Below are positions 26,594-35,351 of a DNA stretch of 62,206 nucleotides, piece by piece. The position numbers and the translations under genes are program-made. Within the stretch, counting starts at the first letter, position 1, and the number at the start of each line of letters is the position of its first letter. Under the pieces are notes generated by a model. That model was given only the letters and a program-made list of their open reading frames with translations, had not been told where the DNA came from and made no database searches. The stretch comes from Ancylobacter lacus (GTDB lineage Bacteria; Pseudomonadota; Alphaproteobacteria; Rhizobiales; Xanthobacteraceae), in the NCBI RefSeq assembly GCF_018390635.1, contig NZ_JAHBGE010000079.1, forward strand, positions 1-62,206. Reading direction: 5' to 3'.

Positions 26594-27643
26594 ATGCGCC
26601 GCTCGTTCGAGCACCATCTCGTTATTTCCGCCGTGTCCGCCGTCGCGCTCGCCGCTGCCATGTTCGCGGGTGCCGGGCCCGCCGCGGCCGCCGACAAGCC
26701 GATCGTCGGCATCATCACCAAGACCAACACCAACCCCTTCTTCGTGAAGATGAAGGAGGGCGCCCAGGCCGAGGCCAACGAGCTCGGCATGGAACTGCGC
26801 TCCTTCGCCGGCAAGGTCGACGGCGACAACGACTCGCAGGTCGCGGCGGTGGAGAACCTCATCGCCGCCGGTGCCAAGGGCATCCTGATCACGCCCAGCG
26901 ACAGCCGCGCCATCGTCCCGTCGATCGAGAAGGCGCGTGCCGCCGGCATCCTGGTGATCGCGCTCGATACGCCACTCGACCCGGCGAACGCGGCCGACGC
27001 CACTTTCGCCACCGACAATTTCCTCGCCGGTCAGTATGTCGGCCAGTGGGCTGCCAAAGTACTGGGCGACAAGGCCGGCAGCGCCAAGATCGCGCTGCTC
27101 GACCTCAACGTGAACCAGATCTCGGTCGACGTCGCGCGCGACCAGGGCTTTCTCAAGGGCTTCGGCGTCGACCTCGCCAATCCGGCGGTGATCGGCGACG
27201 AGAAGGACAAGCGCGTCGTCGGTCACGACACCACGCTCGGCAATGAGGAGGGCGGCCGCAAGGCGATGGAGAACCTTCTCCAGAAGGACCCCGAAATCTC
27301 CGTCGTCTACACCATCAACGAGCCGGCGGCCGCCGGTGCCTATGAAGCCCTCAAGTCGGTCGGCCGCGACAAGGACGTGCTGATCGTCTCGGTCGACGGC
27401 GGCTGCCCCGGCGTGCGCAACGTGGCCGACGGCGTCATCGGCGCCACCTCGATGCAGTTCCCGCTGCTGATGGCCTCGAAGGGCGTGCAGGCGGTGTTCG
27501 ACTACGCCAAGACCGGCGCCAAGCCGCAGGCGACTCCCGGCCTCGACTTCGTGAACACCGGCGTGGAGCTGGTCACGGACAAGCCGGTCGACGGGCTCAA
27601 GTCGATCCCGTCCTCCGAAGCACTGAAGAAGTGCTGGGGCTGA
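26594..27643 (+). CDS. frcB: Fructose ABC transporter, substrate-binding protein
   Basis: The 349-residue periplasmic protein has a signal peptide of about 33 residues ending AAAA. The mature part begins [24 protein letters not shown]. It follows the Sinorhizobium FrcB pattern closely in memory, including [67 protein letters not shown] and the C-terminal KCWG. It binds fructose and possibly ribose or mannose. I took the ATG at 26594, which has GGGAGGGAAG upstream; the frame is open 36 codons further. A hairpin separates it from frcC. Confidence 0.88.
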   Translation: MRRSFEHHLVISAVSAVALAAAMFAGAGPAAAADKPIVGIITKTNTNPFFVKMKEGAQAEANELGMELRSFAGKVDGDNDSQVAAVENLIAAGAKGILITPSDSRAIVPSIEKARAAGILVIALDTPLDPANAADATFATDNFLAGQYVGQWAAKVLGDKAGSAKIALLDLNVNQISVDVARDQGFLKGFGVDLANPAVIGDEKDKRVVGHDTTLGNEEGGRKAMENLLQKDPEISVVYTINEPAAAGAYEALKSVGRDKDVLIVSVDGGCPGVRNVADGVIGATSMQFPLLMASKGVQAVFDYAKTGAKPQATPGLDFVNTGVELVTDKPVDGLKSIPSSEALKKCWG

Positions 27644-27700
27644 CCGCCCGTCCGCGCGCCATCGCCGCGCCTTGCGCGCGGCAACCCAGTTGAACCAATC

Positions 27701-27724
27701 GAGAGGCGCTCACGGGCGTCTCTC
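27701..27724 (+). other. Intercistronic hairpin between frcB and frcC
   Basis: GAGAGGCGC (27701-27709) pairs with GCGTCTCTC (27716-27724) around a 6-base loop, with one G-U pair. There is no T-run. Hairpins after binding-protein genes often protect the upstream mRNA and give more binding protein than permease; that role is inferred. Confidence 0.4.
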
Positions 27725-27774
27725 CCGGCACTGCGCCGCGCCAGTGCGGAGCCGGTCTGCGGGAGGACATGGCG

Positions 27775-28875
27775 ATGACCGATGTGAGCAGTTCCGGCGC
27801 GCCCCCTTCGGGTCGCCCGGCGAAACAGGCCTTCGAGCAGGTACTCGAGAAGCGCGACAACCGCGTCGCCGAGTTCGACGTCACCCCCAAATCGCCGCTG
27901 CAGCGCGTGCAGCACTTCCTGCACGCCAACCCGACGGCGGTGCCGGCCATCGTGCTACTGCTCGGCATTGTCGGCTTCAGCCTCATCGTGGGCGGCCGTT
28001 TTCTGTCGTCCTTCAACCTGTCGCTGATCATCCAGCAGGTGACGATCATCGGCATTATCGGCATCGCCCAGACGCTGATCGTCATCACCGCCGGCATCGA
28101 TCTGTCGGTAGGCGCCATCATGGTGCTGTGCTCGGTGGTGATGGGCAAGCTGGCGGTGACGATGGGGTTGCCGGCGCCGCTCGCCTTCCTGGCCGGCATC
28201 GGCGTGGGCGGCGGCTGCGGCGCCATCAATGGCGTGCTGGTGACGCGGCTCAAGCTGCCCCCCTTCATCGTCACGCTGGGAACCTGGTCGATCTTCTTCG
28301 CGCTGAACCTGTGGTACTCGGGCTCCGAGACCATCCGCTCCCAGGACGTGGCCAAGGCAGCCCCGCTCCTGCAGTTCCTCGGGACGCCGGTAGACGTGCT
28401 CGGCGCGCGCTTCACCTATGGCTCCTTCTTCATGCTGGGGCTGGTCGCGCTGGTCTGGTATGTGCTCAACCGCACGGCTTTCGGCCGGCATCTCTACGCG
28501 GTCGGCGACGACCCCGCCGCCGCCGAGCTGGCTGGCATCCGCACCCGCAAGGTCCTGTTCTCGGTCTACGTTGCGGCGGGTGTCATCTGCGCGCTGGGCG
28601 CCTGGGCGTTGATCGGGCGCATCGGCTCGGTCAGCCCGCAGGCCGGCCAGACCGCCAATCTCGACAGCATCACCGCGGTGGTGATCGGCGGCGCCAGCCT
28701 GTTCGGCGGACGCGGCTCCATCATCGGCACGCTCATCGGGGCGCTCATCGTCGGCGTGTTCCGCAACGGCCTCGCGCTCTCGGGCGTCGACGTGCTGTGG
28801 CAGGAATTCACCGTCGGCATCCTCATCATCGTCGCGGTCGCGCTCGACCAGTGGATCCGCAAGGTGTCGGCATGA
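27775..28875 (+). CDS. frcC: Fructose ABC transporter, permease
   Basis: The 366-residue CUT2 permease has about ten membrane helices after a 50-residue soluble start. The loop GIDLSVGAIMVLCSVVMGKLA is the CUT2 permease signature, and the C-terminal half carries VVIGGASLFGGRGSIIGTLIGALIVGV. An in-frame ATG at 27769 lies only 2 bases after GGAGG, whereas the ATG at 27775 has proper 8-base spacing, so I chose the latter. The stop overlaps frcA (ATGA). Confidence 0.88.
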   Translation: MTDVSSSGAPPSGRPAKQAFEQVLEKRDNRVAEFDVTPKSPLQRVQHFLHANPTAVPAIVLLLGIVGFSLIVGGRFLSSFNLSLIIQQVTIIGIIGIAQTLIVITAGIDLSVGAIMVLCSVVMGKLAVTMGLPAPLAFLAGIGVGGGCGAINGVLVTRLKLPPFIVTLGTWSIFFALNLWYSGSETIRSQDVAKAAPLLQFLGTPVDVLGARFTYGSFFMLGLVALVWYVLNRTAFGRHLYAVGDDPAAAELAGIRTRKVLFSVYVAAGVICALGAWALIGRIGSVSPQAGQTANLDSITAVVIGGASLFGGRGSIIGTLIGALIVGVFRNGLALSGVDVLWQEFTVGILIIVAVALDQWIRKVSA

Positions 28876-29693
28876 GCACTCAATCCACGCTCACGGAACT
28901 GAAGCCCGCCTCCGCCCCCCTCACCCCGGTGCTGTCCGCGCGCGGCCTCGTCAAGCGCTACGGGCGGGTGACGGCCATGGACCGAGCCGATTTCGACCTC
29001 TATCCCGGCGAGATCCTCGCGGTGATCGGCGACAATGGCGCCGGCAAGTCCTCGCTCATCAAGGCGCTGTCCGGCGCCCTGATCCCCGATGACGGCGAGA
29101 TCCGGCTCGATGGCGAGGTGACGAGGTTCGCCTCACCGATGGACGCCCAGAGAGCCGGCATCGAGACGGTGCACCAGTCGCTGGCGCTGTCGCCCAGCCT
29201 GTCCATCGCCGACAACATGTTCCTCGGCCGCGAGATGCGCCGGCCCGGCGTGCTCGGCTCGGTGTTCCGCATGCTCGATCGGCCGAGGATGCAGAAGATC
29301 GCCCGGGACAAGCTCTCCGAACTCGGGCTGATGACCGTGCAGAGCATAAACCAGCCGGTGGAGACGCTCTCGGGCGGCCAGCGGCAGGGCGTAGCGGTGG
29401 CGCGGGCGGCCGCCTTCGGCTCACGTGTGGTCATCATGGACGAACCGACCGCCGCCCTGGGCGTGAAGGAATCACGCCGGGTGCTGGAGCTGATCCTCGA
29501 TGTGCGCTCGCGCGGCCTGCCCATCGTGCTGATCAGCCACAACATGCCGCATGTGTTCGAGATCGCCGACCGCATCCACATTCACCGGCTGGGCCGGCGG
29601 CTCTGCGTCATCGATCCGAAGAACCACACCATGTCCGACGCGGTGGCCTTCATGACCGGCGCCAAGACCCCGGCGGAGGAACTGGCGGCCTAG
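28872..29693 (+). CDS. frcA: Fructose ABC transporter, ATP-binding protein
   Basis: The 273-residue single-domain ATPase has Walker A GDNGAGKSS, Q-loop TVHQ, signature LSGGQRQGVAVARA, Walker B VVIMDEPTAALG and switch His in LISHN. FrcA-type proteins have one nucleotide-binding domain, unlike two-domain RbsA; the length agrees. It is coupled to frcC by ATGA overlap and ends the operon, followed 75 bp later by a strong terminator. Confidence 0.9.
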   Translation: MSTQSTLTELKPASAPLTPVLSARGLVKRYGRVTAMDRADFDLYPGEILAVIGDNGAGKSSLIKALSGALIPDDGEIRLDGEVTRFASPMDAQRAGIETVHQSLALSPSLSIADNMFLGREMRRPGVLGSVFRMLDRPRMQKIARDKLSELGLMTVQSINQPVETLSGGQRQGVAVARAAAFGSRVVIMDEPTAALGVKESRRVLELILDVRSRGLPIVLISHNMPHVFEIADRIHIHRLGRRLCVIDPKNHTMSDAVAFMTGAKTPAEELAA

Positions 29694-29768
29694 CGACGGT
29701 AAAGGCGCAGCGGGAAACCGTCCCGTCTTCCCAGATCGCGGCCCGTCTCCCGCCGGCGCCGCGGCGTG

Positions 29769-29807
29769 CCGCCGACCCGCTCGCGCCGAGCGGGTCGGCG
29801 GATTTTT
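29769..29807 (+). terminator. Rho-independent terminator of the frcBCA operon
   Basis: CCGCCGACCCGCTC (29769-29782) pairs perfectly with GAGCGGGTCGGCGG (29788-29801) around GCGCC, followed by ATTTTT. The 14-bp stem plus T-run, 76 bp after the frcA stop, is a textbook intrinsic terminator. Confidence 0.88.
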
Positions 29808-29938
29808 CGGCGACTCCCGTCACCCGTCCGGGACGCATAGCTCCAGCGCGGATTTCGCGCTACTGCGATGCTGCATCGCACACTAGTCTCCTCATGTTCT
29901 TGCTGCTCTGCAGCACGGCCAAAGAAGGAGAACATGTC

Positions 29939-30166
29939 ATGCAGATCGAACAGATCAGCATCGCCTTGCGGACGGCTTTTGCGCGCCGCCGCCTCTACAA
30001 CAAGATCGCCGACGAGCTTTCCGCCTACACCGACCGTGAGCTCGCCGATCTCGGCCTCAGCCGCTACGACATTCCGACTCTCGCCCGGCAGGGAGCCTAT
30101 CCCGCCGTCGAGAACCCGCCGGCTGCCACGGTGCAGCACGATCTGCACTTCGCGCGCGCCGCCTGA
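29939..30166 (+). CDS. DUF1127 (YjiS-like) small protein
   Basis: The 75-residue product contains a DUF1127 core: RRRLYNKIADELSAYTDRELADLGLSRYDIPTLAR. The TDRELADLGLSRxDI pattern defines the family, which is abundant in Alphaproteobacteria. Small arginine-rich members have been linked to RNA binding and to phosphate and carbon metabolism. AAGGAG lies 9 bases before the ATG. It is a single-gene unit: the frc terminator precedes it, and a 450-bp region without genes follows. Confidence 0.88.
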   Translation: MQIEQISIALRTAFARRRLYNKIADELSAYTDRELADLGLSRYDIPTLARQGAYPAVENPPAATVQHDLHFARAA

Positions 30167-30603
30167 GTCGACAGCACGCCCATCGCAGCACGCCGATCCG
30201 TCCGACGGCGCGCTGCGATGGCTCATCCCCCAGGCCTGGGCTGGACGACCATCACCTGCCCCTGGTCGCGTGCCCGGCACCGCGCATTTTGCCGGCGAGG
30301 CAGGAATACCCCGCGGCTCATCGATCCCGGAGCATCCGGCATCTCGACCGCCGGAACCGCTGGCAGCAGGGGCGGAACAGCCGCCGCGCTCACATCGGCC
30401 TGCCTTGCCCCCTTCCCTGCCCTAACCGCGGGCGCGTGCCGATATCCTCCGGCGCCACCGCTTCCCCTGCCCGATAGCTCGGCTCGGTGATGTCAACGGC
30501 GCCGTCGCGCTCGAACCCTTCGTGACATGTGCGCGCCACATCCAAGGGCTCCTTGCCTCACAGGACGCTCTCCTGCAGTGGCGCTCGACACAGCGCGATA
30601 TGC
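30167..30603. other. Intergenic region between DUF1127 and marR genes
   Basis: About 437 bp with no convincing gene on either strand; the open frames here are short, proline- and arginine-rich and shadow-like. No intrinsic terminator with T-run is seen after the DUF1127 gene. The region should contain the marR promoter near its right end. Confidence 0.4.
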
Positions 30604-30616
30604 TGGTATATACACG
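30604..30616 (+). promoter_or_regulatory. Candidate MarR operator at the start of marR gene 1
   Basis: TGGTATATACACG lies 4 bases before the ATG at 30621. It contains the self-complementary GTATATAC and resembles the GTGCATATACAC site at 33553. Its place over the ribosome site or transcription start suggests autorepression. Confidence 0.45.
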
Positions 30617-30620
30617 CATC

Positions 30621-31022
30621 ATGGAGACGCCCTGCTACTGCACCCAATTGCGCCAGGCCACGCGCCGGCTCAGCGCTGCCTATGACGACGCATTGGCGCC
30701 GCTCGGCATCAATGTTGCCCAATATGCGCTGCTGCGCCGGATCGAGCGGAACGAGCCGGTCAGCCTGACGCGGCTCGGCAGCCTGTGTGACCTTGACCGC
30801 TCGACCGTCGGACGCAACGTGCGTGTGCTCGAGCGCATGGCGCTGGTGACCAGCGCCCGCAGCGGCGAGGACCAGCGCGAGACCATGATCACGCTTTCCG
30901 AACATGGCCGCGACCTGCTCGAACAGGCCGTCCCGATCTGGGAAGCAACGCAGAAGGCGGTCGCGGCGCGACTCGGCCCGCACCGCGTCAAAGCGCTTGA
31001 GGATATTATCGCCGCCATCTGA
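30621..31022 (+). CDS. MarR-family transcriptional regulator (1)
   Basis: The 133-residue protein from the ATG at 30621 has the MarR winged-helix core: ALAPLGINVAQYALLRRIERN, then SLTRLGSLCDLDRSTVGRNVRVLERMALV as helix-turn-helix, and the wing SGEDQRETMITLSEHG. A conserved cysteine pair at the N-terminus (CYC) could sense oxidants or ligands; this is a guess. Upstream in-frame ATGs at 30600 and 30522 lack sites. It precedes, in the same direction, an MFS transporter and an aldo/keto reductase, and probably controls them. Confidence 0.82.
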   Translation: METPCYCTQLRQATRRLSAAYDDALAPLGINVAQYALLRRIERNEPVSLTRLGSLCDLDRSTVGRNVRVLERMALVTSARSGEDQRETMITLSEHGRDLLEQAVPIWEATQKAVAARLGPHRVKALEDIIAAI

Positions 31023-31093
31023 CCCGATTGGCCTGCCCCCTTCAGGGCCATAGCCGCGCATGGAAGCGGGCATCTACCCGCAGAGAGAGAACG

Positions 31094-32400
31094 ATGGAAA
31101 ACCCCCTGCCCGCTCCACCGGCCCCGACCCCGAGGCTTCCCGCCTTCTTCGCCCGTCGCGGCATCCATTACGGCTGGGTGGTCGCGGCCGTCACGTTCCT
31201 CACCATGCTGGTCACCGCCGGTGCGGTCGGGGCTCCCGGCGTATTGATGGGACCGCTGGAGCGCGAGTTCGGCTGGGCGACCGCGGATATTTCCTCGGGC
31301 TTCGCCATCCGGCTGGTGCTGTTCGGGCTGATGGGCCCGTTCGCCGCCGCCTTCATGAACCGCTTCGGCCTGCGTCCGGTCGCCACCGTTGCGCTGTCCC
31401 TCATCGGCCTCGGCGTGTTCGGCTCGTTCTTCATGACGAAGGTCTGGCACCTGATGCTGCTCTGGGGCGTCGTGGTCGGCTTCGGCACCGGGCTCACCGC
31501 CATGGTGCTCGGCGCCACGGTGGCCACGCGCTGGTTCGCCCAGCGGCGCGGCCTGGTGCTGGGCCTGCTCACCGCGAGCACGGCGACGGGGCAGCTGGTG
31601 TTCCTGCCGCTGCTGGCGCATCTCACCGACACGCTCGGCTGGCGCACGGCGCTGTCGCTGGTGCTGACCATGCTGCTGGTGGCCGCGGTCGCTGTCCTCA
31701 CCCTGTTGCGCGACCGGCCCTCCGACATCGGGCTGCTGCCCTATGGCGCCACCCAGCCGCCCGCCAACCCTGCCCATCCCACCACCTTGAAGGCGATGCT
31801 CGCCTCGCCCCTGCTGGCGCTGCGCGACGCCTCCAAATCCGCCACCTTCTGGGTGCTGTTCGCCACGTTCTTCGTCTGCGGCGCCTCGACCAACGGGCTC
31901 GTGCAGACGCATTTCGTTTCGCTCTGCGGCGATTACGGCATGGCCGCGGTGACGGCGGCGGGCATGCTGGCGCTGATCGGGGTGTTCGACTTCATCGGAA
32001 CCGTCGCCTCGGGCTGGCTGTCCGACCGCTTCGACAGCCGGTGGCTGCTGTTCTGGTACTACGGGCTGCGGGGTCTCTCGCTGCTCTATCTGCCGTTCAG
32101 CGATTTCAGCTTCTACGGCCTGTCGATCTTTGCCGTGTTCTACGGCCTCGACTGGGTCGCGACCGTGCCGCCCACGGTGAAGCTCACCGCCGACCGGTTC
32201 GGCGACCGGGCGAATCTGGCTTCGGGTGGATCTTCACCAGCCACCAGCTCGGCGCCGCCTCGGCCGCCTATGGCGCCGGCTTCAGCCGCACCTTCTACCA
32301 GACCTATCTGCCCGCCTTCTTCATCGCCGGCATCCTCTGCCTCATCGCCTCCCTCGCCATCGTCGCCGTTCGCGAGCGCCGGGCGCCGGTGGCCGTGTGA
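31094..32400 (+). pseudogene. MFS transporter with a frameshift near its C-terminus
   Basis: The protein starts at the ATG at 31094 behind GAGAGAGAACG and has about 12 predicted helices of an OFA/MCT-like carboxylate or drug transporter (FFARRGIHYGWVVAAVTF is the typical start). At 32216-32217 the frame breaks. The first frame continues as serine/proline-rich nonsense to 32434, while the family C-terminus (GFGWIFTSHQLGAASAAYGAG, TYLPAFFIAGILCLIA) continues one base out of phase to a TGA at 32400. One missing base explains it. Either this is a recent pseudogene or a sequencing error. If intact it would have about 435 residues. Confidence 0.8.
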
Positions 32401-32430
32401 CGTCACTCGACCCCATCCCATGAGGACATC

Positions 32431-33447
32431 ATGAAGTACGCGTTGCTTGGACGAACAGGGCTCAACGTATCGGAGCTGGCGCTTGGCACGGCCAATTTCG
32501 GTGGCCGTTGGGGGCACGGCGCGGATGCGGCGGAGAGCGCCGCAATCCTGAACCTCTATGCCGAGGCCGGCGGCAATTTCATCGACACGGCGGATGTCTA
32601 TCAGTTCGGCGAGTCGGAAGAATTTCTCGGCGACCTGCTGCAGGGTCGGCGGGAGGATTTCGTGCTGGCGACGAAATTCAGCAATGGCGCCTCCGCCCAT
32701 GCCGGCCGGCTTGTGACCGGCAACAGCCGCAAGGCGATGGTCGCCTCGTTGGAAGCGAGCCTGAAGCGGCTGAAGACCGACAGGATCGACCTGTACTGGG
32801 TCCATCATCCCGACGCGGTGACGCCCTCGGAGGAGATCGTGCGCGGGCTCGACGACCTCGCCCGCGCCGGCAAGATCATCTATGCAGGCCTGTCGAATTT
32901 CCCCGCCTGGCGGCTGGCACGCGCGGCCACGCTGGCGGAGCTGACAGGCGCGGTGCCGATCGCCAGCGCCCAGTTCGAATACAGCCTCGTCCATCGCGAG
33001 CCCGAAGCCGACCTGTTGCCGGCCTCGCGCGCACTGGGCCTGGGCATCGTCACCTGGTCTCCGCTTGGCGGCGGCATGCTCACCGGCAAATACCGCGGTG
33101 GCGAAAAGGGCCGCGCCGAGGCGTTGGGCGGCAAGGTGTTCCAGGCGGAAGACACGGACCAGCGCAGCGCGATCCTCGACGCGGTGCTTGCCGTGGCGGC
33201 CGAGCTTGGCGCCAGCCCGGATCAGATCGCCATTGCCTGGGCGGCCAGCCGGGGCGTCATCCCGCTGATCGGCCCGCGCTCGCAGGCGCAGCTGAAGAGC
33301 AATCTGGGCGCCACCTCGCTCAGGCTTGGGCCGGACCATCTGGCGCGGCTCACCGACGCCAGCCGGCTGACGCAAAGGGCCGAGACGGCGCCGGCGGTGG
33401 GGCTCTCGCACGGTGATACCGAACGGCCCGTTCTGCCGGTCGCATGA
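32431..33447 (+). CDS. Aldo/keto reductase
   Basis: The 338-residue NADPH-dependent reductase has the AKR tetrad in view: Asp and Tyr in FIDTADVYQFGESEEFLG, Lys in VLATKF and His in YWVHHPD. LGRTGLNVSELALGTANFGG at the start and IPLIGPRSQAQLKSNLGA near the end (nucleotide binding) are standard for the YajO/AKR11-14 type. It follows the MFS gene by 30 bp and is likely co-transcribed with marR gene 1. Aldehyde or ketone detoxification is the natural guess; the substrate is unknown. Confidence 0.88.
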   Translation: MKYALLGRTGLNVSELALGTANFGGRWGHGADAAESAAILNLYAEAGGNFIDTADVYQFGESEEFLGDLLQGRREDFVLATKFSNGASAHAGRLVTGNSRKAMVASLEASLKRLKTDRIDLYWVHHPDAVTPSEEIVRGLDDLARAGKIIYAGLSNFPAWRLARAATLAELTGAVPIASAQFEYSLVHREPEADLLPASRALGLGIVTWSPLGGGMLTGKYRGGEKGRAEALGGKVFQAEDTDQRSAILDAVLAVAAELGASPDQIAIAWAASRGVIPLIGPRSQAQLKSNLGATSLRLGPDHLARLTDASRLTQRAETAPAVGLSHGDTERPVLPVA

Positions 33448-33542
33448 GCGGGCGGCCACCGCGGGCGACCACGGCGCGTGACGGTACGCTGCGAGCCGCT
33501 GGCGAGGCGGGCCGCCGGTTTCAAAACCGCCGGGCAAGCCTA

Positions 33543-33571
33543 TTGACATTAGGTGCATATACACGTATCTG
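33543..33571 (+). promoter_or_regulatory. Promoter with embedded MarR operator upstream of marR gene 2
   Basis: TTGACA (33543-33548) and TATCTG (33566-33571) are spaced by 17 bases, a good sigma-70 promoter. The spacer holds GTGCATATACAC (33553-33564), nearly self-complementary. It starts 25 bp before the ATG of the gene. A repressor here would block polymerase directly. Confidence 0.6.
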
Positions 33572-33577
33572 ATCGTC

Positions 33578-34033
33578 ATGATACAGAAGACAAGCCGTCC
33601 TTTACCGGCCCTGATCGCGGAAGTGGGACGCACCTGCCTCTGCCGCCGCGTGCAGCATGCCAGCCGGCATGTGGGGCGCCGGTTCGATGACGCTTTCCGC
33701 CCGGTTGGCATCAACAACTGGCAGTTCACGATGCTGATGACGCTGGCGGCGCAGGCATCTCGAACCGTCAACCAGATCGCTGCCGACCTCGGCATGGATC
33801 GCACCACCACGACCAAGAACCTTCGCCCCCTCGAGCGCCGGGGGCTGATCCAGATCCGTGTCGACGACAAGGATGCCCGGGTGCGCCGCGTCAGCCTTAC
33901 GGAAGCCGGCGAACAGCTGCTCGCGGAAGCGCTCGAGAATTGGCGAGTGGTCAATGACGGCATCGCCGCCGCACTGACGCCAGCGCAGCTGGAGGCGCTG
34001 CGCACGGCGCTGGAGGTCATTGCCAGAAGCTGA
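33578..34033 (+). CDS. MarR-family transcriptional regulator (2)
   Basis: The 151-residue protein has the MarR fold: FDDAFRPVGINNWQFTMLMTLAAQ, then TVNQIAADLGMDRTTTTKNLRPLERRGLI and the wing DDKDARVRRVSLTEAG. Cysteines in TCLCRRVQ near residue 22 sit in the dimerisation helix. It lies just before the RND efflux operon in the same direction and is probably its repressor, as in MexR-type circuits. A promoter with an embedded operator precedes it. Confidence 0.87.
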   Translation: MIQKTSRPLPALIAEVGRTCLCRRVQHASRHVGRRFDDAFRPVGINNWQFTMLMTLAAQASRTVNQIAADLGMDRTTTTKNLRPLERRGLIQIRVDDKDARVRRVSLTEAGEQLLAEALENWRVVNDGIAAALTPAQLEALRTALEVIARS

Positions 34034-34086
34034 AGGACATGGGGATGGCGGCGACTGCGCCTCTATACGCATTCCCACCCAAGTAC

Positions 34087-34098
34087 GTGCATATCCAC
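34087..34098 (+). promoter_or_regulatory. Candidate MarR operator upstream of the RND pump operon
   Basis: GTGCATATCCAC differs from the site at 33553 by one base and lies in the 200-bp gap before the pump genes. This supports control of the pump by the adjacent MarR regulator. Confidence 0.5.
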
Positions 34099-34235
34099 TC
34101 ACTATTTTCCGATCGATGACCGAGGCAGGAGATCAACCTTGGCCATCGGGGTGCGGCGGCCGGGCATGCCCCCTCCCGGCCGCCGCAAACCCCACAGCAC
34201 GCATCAAAAGCCTCAGCCGAGCGGGAGCCGGACGC

Positions 34236-35351
34236 ATGCGCTTCAAGAAGACATTGATGATTTCCGCCGCCCTGCTCATCGCCGTTGGCGTCGGCGCTGC
34301 CGTGGTGACGCGCTCGGGAGCCGTCACCGCCGCACCGGAAGACCCGCGGACGGAACCGCCGCTGGTCCGCATTGCGCAGGCCCGTCCCGCGGCGGCCTCC
34401 GCGCGCGCCTTTACCGGCGTCATCGCCGCGCGCGTGCAGAGCAATCTCGGCTTCCGCGTCAACGGCAAGATCATCGAGCGCCTGGTGGATGTGGGCGAGC
34501 GCGTCGTCGCGGGCCAGGCCCTGATGCGCATCGACCCCAAGGACCTCGAACTCACCCTGAGTGCGCGGGAGAATGCGGTCATGGCCGCGCAGGCAAAGCT
34601 GGTCCAGGTGCAGGCCGACGAGGTGCGCTACAGCCGCCTCACCGCCGATGGCTGGACCCCGAAGCAGCGCTACGAACAGGCGAAGGCGGCCGCCGACACG
34701 GCGCTCGCCGAGCTCGATTCCGCGCGGGCGCAGGCGGAAGTGGCCCGCAACGAGACGGGCTATGCCGTCCTGCGCGCCGATGCCGACGGCACGGTGATGG
34801 AAACGCTGGGCGATCCCGGCCAGGTCGTGGCGGCCGGTCAGGTGGTGGTTCGCCTCGCCCATGCCGGCGCCCGCGAGGCCGCGGTCAACCTGCCGGAGAC
34901 GGCGCGGCCCGGCCTCGGCACGCGGGCGGAAGCCCAGGTCTATGGCATGGCCGGCGGCCGATCGCCGGCACAGCTGCGGCAGCTCGCCGATTCCGCCGAT
35001 CCGGCCACCCGCACCTATGAGGCACGCTACGTGCTGGAGGGTGACGCCGCGCAGGCTCCCCTCGGCGCGACCGTCACGGTCTGGCTGCCGCGGACCGACC
35101 CCACCTCCGGCGAGGAGACGGAGATTCCCCTTGGCGCGCTCCTCGACGACGGGCGCTCGAGCAGCGTGTGGGGTCTCGGCGCCGACAGCTCGACCGTCAG
35201 CCGCCGCCCGGTCGCCATCCGCCGCCTTGGCAAGGAAACCGCCGTCGTCACCGGCCTTGCGCCCGGCGAAACCGTCGTCGCGCTCGGCGCCCACCTCCTG
35301 CATGAAGGCGACCGCGTCCGCGCGGCCGAGGCACAGGCTACAGCCCAATGA
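34236..35351 (+). CDS. RND efflux pump, periplasmic adaptor subunit
   Basis: The 371-residue membrane fusion protein begins at the ATG at 34236 with GGGAG upstream and an N-terminal signal anchor (LMISAALLIAVGVGAAVV). Lipoyl half-motifs (NLGFRVNGKIIERLVDVGERVVAGQALMRID and ADADGTVMETLGDPGQVVAAGQVVVRL) flank a helical hairpin with QAKAAADTALAELDSARA. The C-terminal part is the beta-barrel and membrane-proximal domain. It links the inner-membrane pump to an outer-membrane channel, which is not encoded here. It overlaps the pump gene (ATGA). Confidence 0.9.
   Translation: MRFKKTLMISAALLIAVGVGAAVVTRSGAVTAAPEDPRTEPPLVRIAQARPAAASARAFTGVIAARVQSNLGFRVNGKIIERLVDVGERVVAGQALMRIDPKDLELTLSARENAVMAAQAKLVQVQADEVRYSRLTADGWTPKQRYEQAKAAADTALAELDSARAQAEVARNETGYAVLRADADGTVMETLGDPGQVVAAGQVVVRLAHAGAREAAVNLPETARPGLGTRAEAQVYGMAGGRSPAQLRQLADSADPATRTYEARYVLEGDAAQAPLGATVTVWLPRTDPTSGEETEIPLGALLDDGRSSSVWGLGADSSTVSRRPVAIRRLGKETAVVTGLAPGETVVALGAHLLHEGDRVRAAEAQATAQ

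Noticed and set aside
34017..35348. Open frame of 443 codons on the minus strand
   Set aside because: Antisense to the RND adaptor gene; no domain pattern.
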